DNA of 5,186 nucleotides from Syntrophomonadaceae bacterium. Its GTDB lineage: Bacteria; Bacillota; Syntrophomonadia; Syntrophomonadales; Syntrophomonadaceae. Below the pieces are notes generated by a model. The model did not search any database. It saw nothing but the letters and a program-made list of their open reading frames with translations, and was not told where the DNA came from. Within the stretch, counting starts at the first letter, position 1, and each line of letters begins with the position of its first letter. The DNA is taken from assembly GCA_031265005.1 (NCBI GenBank), contig JAISDD010000175.1:1-5186 (forward strand), given 5' to 3'. This document shows positions 4,981 through 5,186 of the stretch, piece after piece. A program made the position numbers and the translations under genes.

Positions 4981-5186
4981 TTAATTATTCAAAGAATGAA
5001 TAGGGGCTGGTATGCGCCCTTTACGTTCTATAAAAGCAAGCGAAGAAAATCTATTCACGGCCATGACCGGCGCTCGTCCTAATAATCCTCCAAACTCTAA
5101 CCAGTCGCCGACCTCTTTATTAGGGGCCGGAATGATACGTACCGCCGTAGTTTTTCTATTTATCATGCCAATGGCGGCTTCATCAG
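4981..5186 (-). CDS. UPF0210 / DUF711 (PFL family) protein, C-terminal end (runs off right edge)
   Basis: The last 67 complete codons before the TAA at 4983-4981 are present. The frame stays open to the right edge, so the gene begins outside the window; the Met at 5166-5164 is internal. The readable sequence starts [19 protein letters not shown] and continues through [16 protein letters not shown] and the terminal [12 protein letters not shown]. Both of these are hallmark C-terminal segments of the UPF0210/DUF711 family, whose full length is about 450 residues. The fold is related to pyruvate formate-lyase-like glycyl radical proteins. The cellular role is not established. The C-terminus looks complete and undamaged. 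It ends about 115 bases before the DUF5665 start with no visible terminator, so it may share a transcript with the downstream genes. Confidence 0.9.
   Translation of the reverse strand, partial: DEAAIGMINRKTTAVRIIPAPNKEVGDWLEFGGLLGRAPVMAVNRFSSLAFIERKGRIPAPIHSLNN

Noticed and set aside
4984..5166. Internal Met at 5166 as the start of a 61-residue protein
   Set aside because: The frame continues upstream to the window edge with DEAAIG, which fits the UPF0210 C-terminal pattern. The Met is internal to a longer gene.

Overview
The window looks like a piece of a moderately AT-rich Bacillota (Firmicutes) chromosome. A Negativicutes or Clostridia member is my best guess. It rests on strong AGGAGG-type ribosome binding sites, TTG start use, the MurT/GatD pair, a DUF5665 membrane protein and a UPF0210 protein; none of these fixes the genus. 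All genes I can support lie on the minus strand, so the biological reading direction is from base 5186 down to base 1.

Right part (5186 to 881) is a tightly packed row with no recognisable intrinsic terminator between genes. In order: the C-terminal end of a UPF0210/DUF711 (PFL-fold) protein cut by the window edge; a 107-base gap with an unusually strong but apparently unused Shine-Dalgarno sequence; a DUF5665 membrane protein that starts at TTG; an 80-residue helical protein of unknown function; a GT4 glycosyltransferase; murT; and gatD. Gaps between the last five genes are about 15 to 30 bases, so they are probably one operon. MurT and GatD together form the enzyme that amidates the D-glutamate of the lipid II stem peptide. 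The glycosyltransferase beside them most resembles enzymes that glucosylate diacylglycerol or a related lipid. The operon therefore looks devoted to the cell envelope, with two small accessory proteins of unknown role.

Middle part (880 to 501) has no large gene but is dense with signals. A near-consensus sigma-A promoter (TTGACT, 17 bases, TATAAT) begins 16 bases after the gatD stop and points left. Downstream of it are three palindromic AAGTATRCTT-type elements, a separate 9+9-base inverted repeat, and two very short open frames (14 and 20 codons). The 20-codon frame has a good ribosome binding site.

Left part (500 to 1) is the N-terminal 166 codons of a transglutaminase-fold protein whose Cys, His and Asp catalytic positions are all visible. 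It runs off the left edge. It is a separate transcription unit with an unusually long and structured leader.

I see no RNA gene, mobile element, CRISPR array or phage gene. The main candidate for something undescribed is the regulated leader with tiny open frames ahead of the transglutaminase gene.
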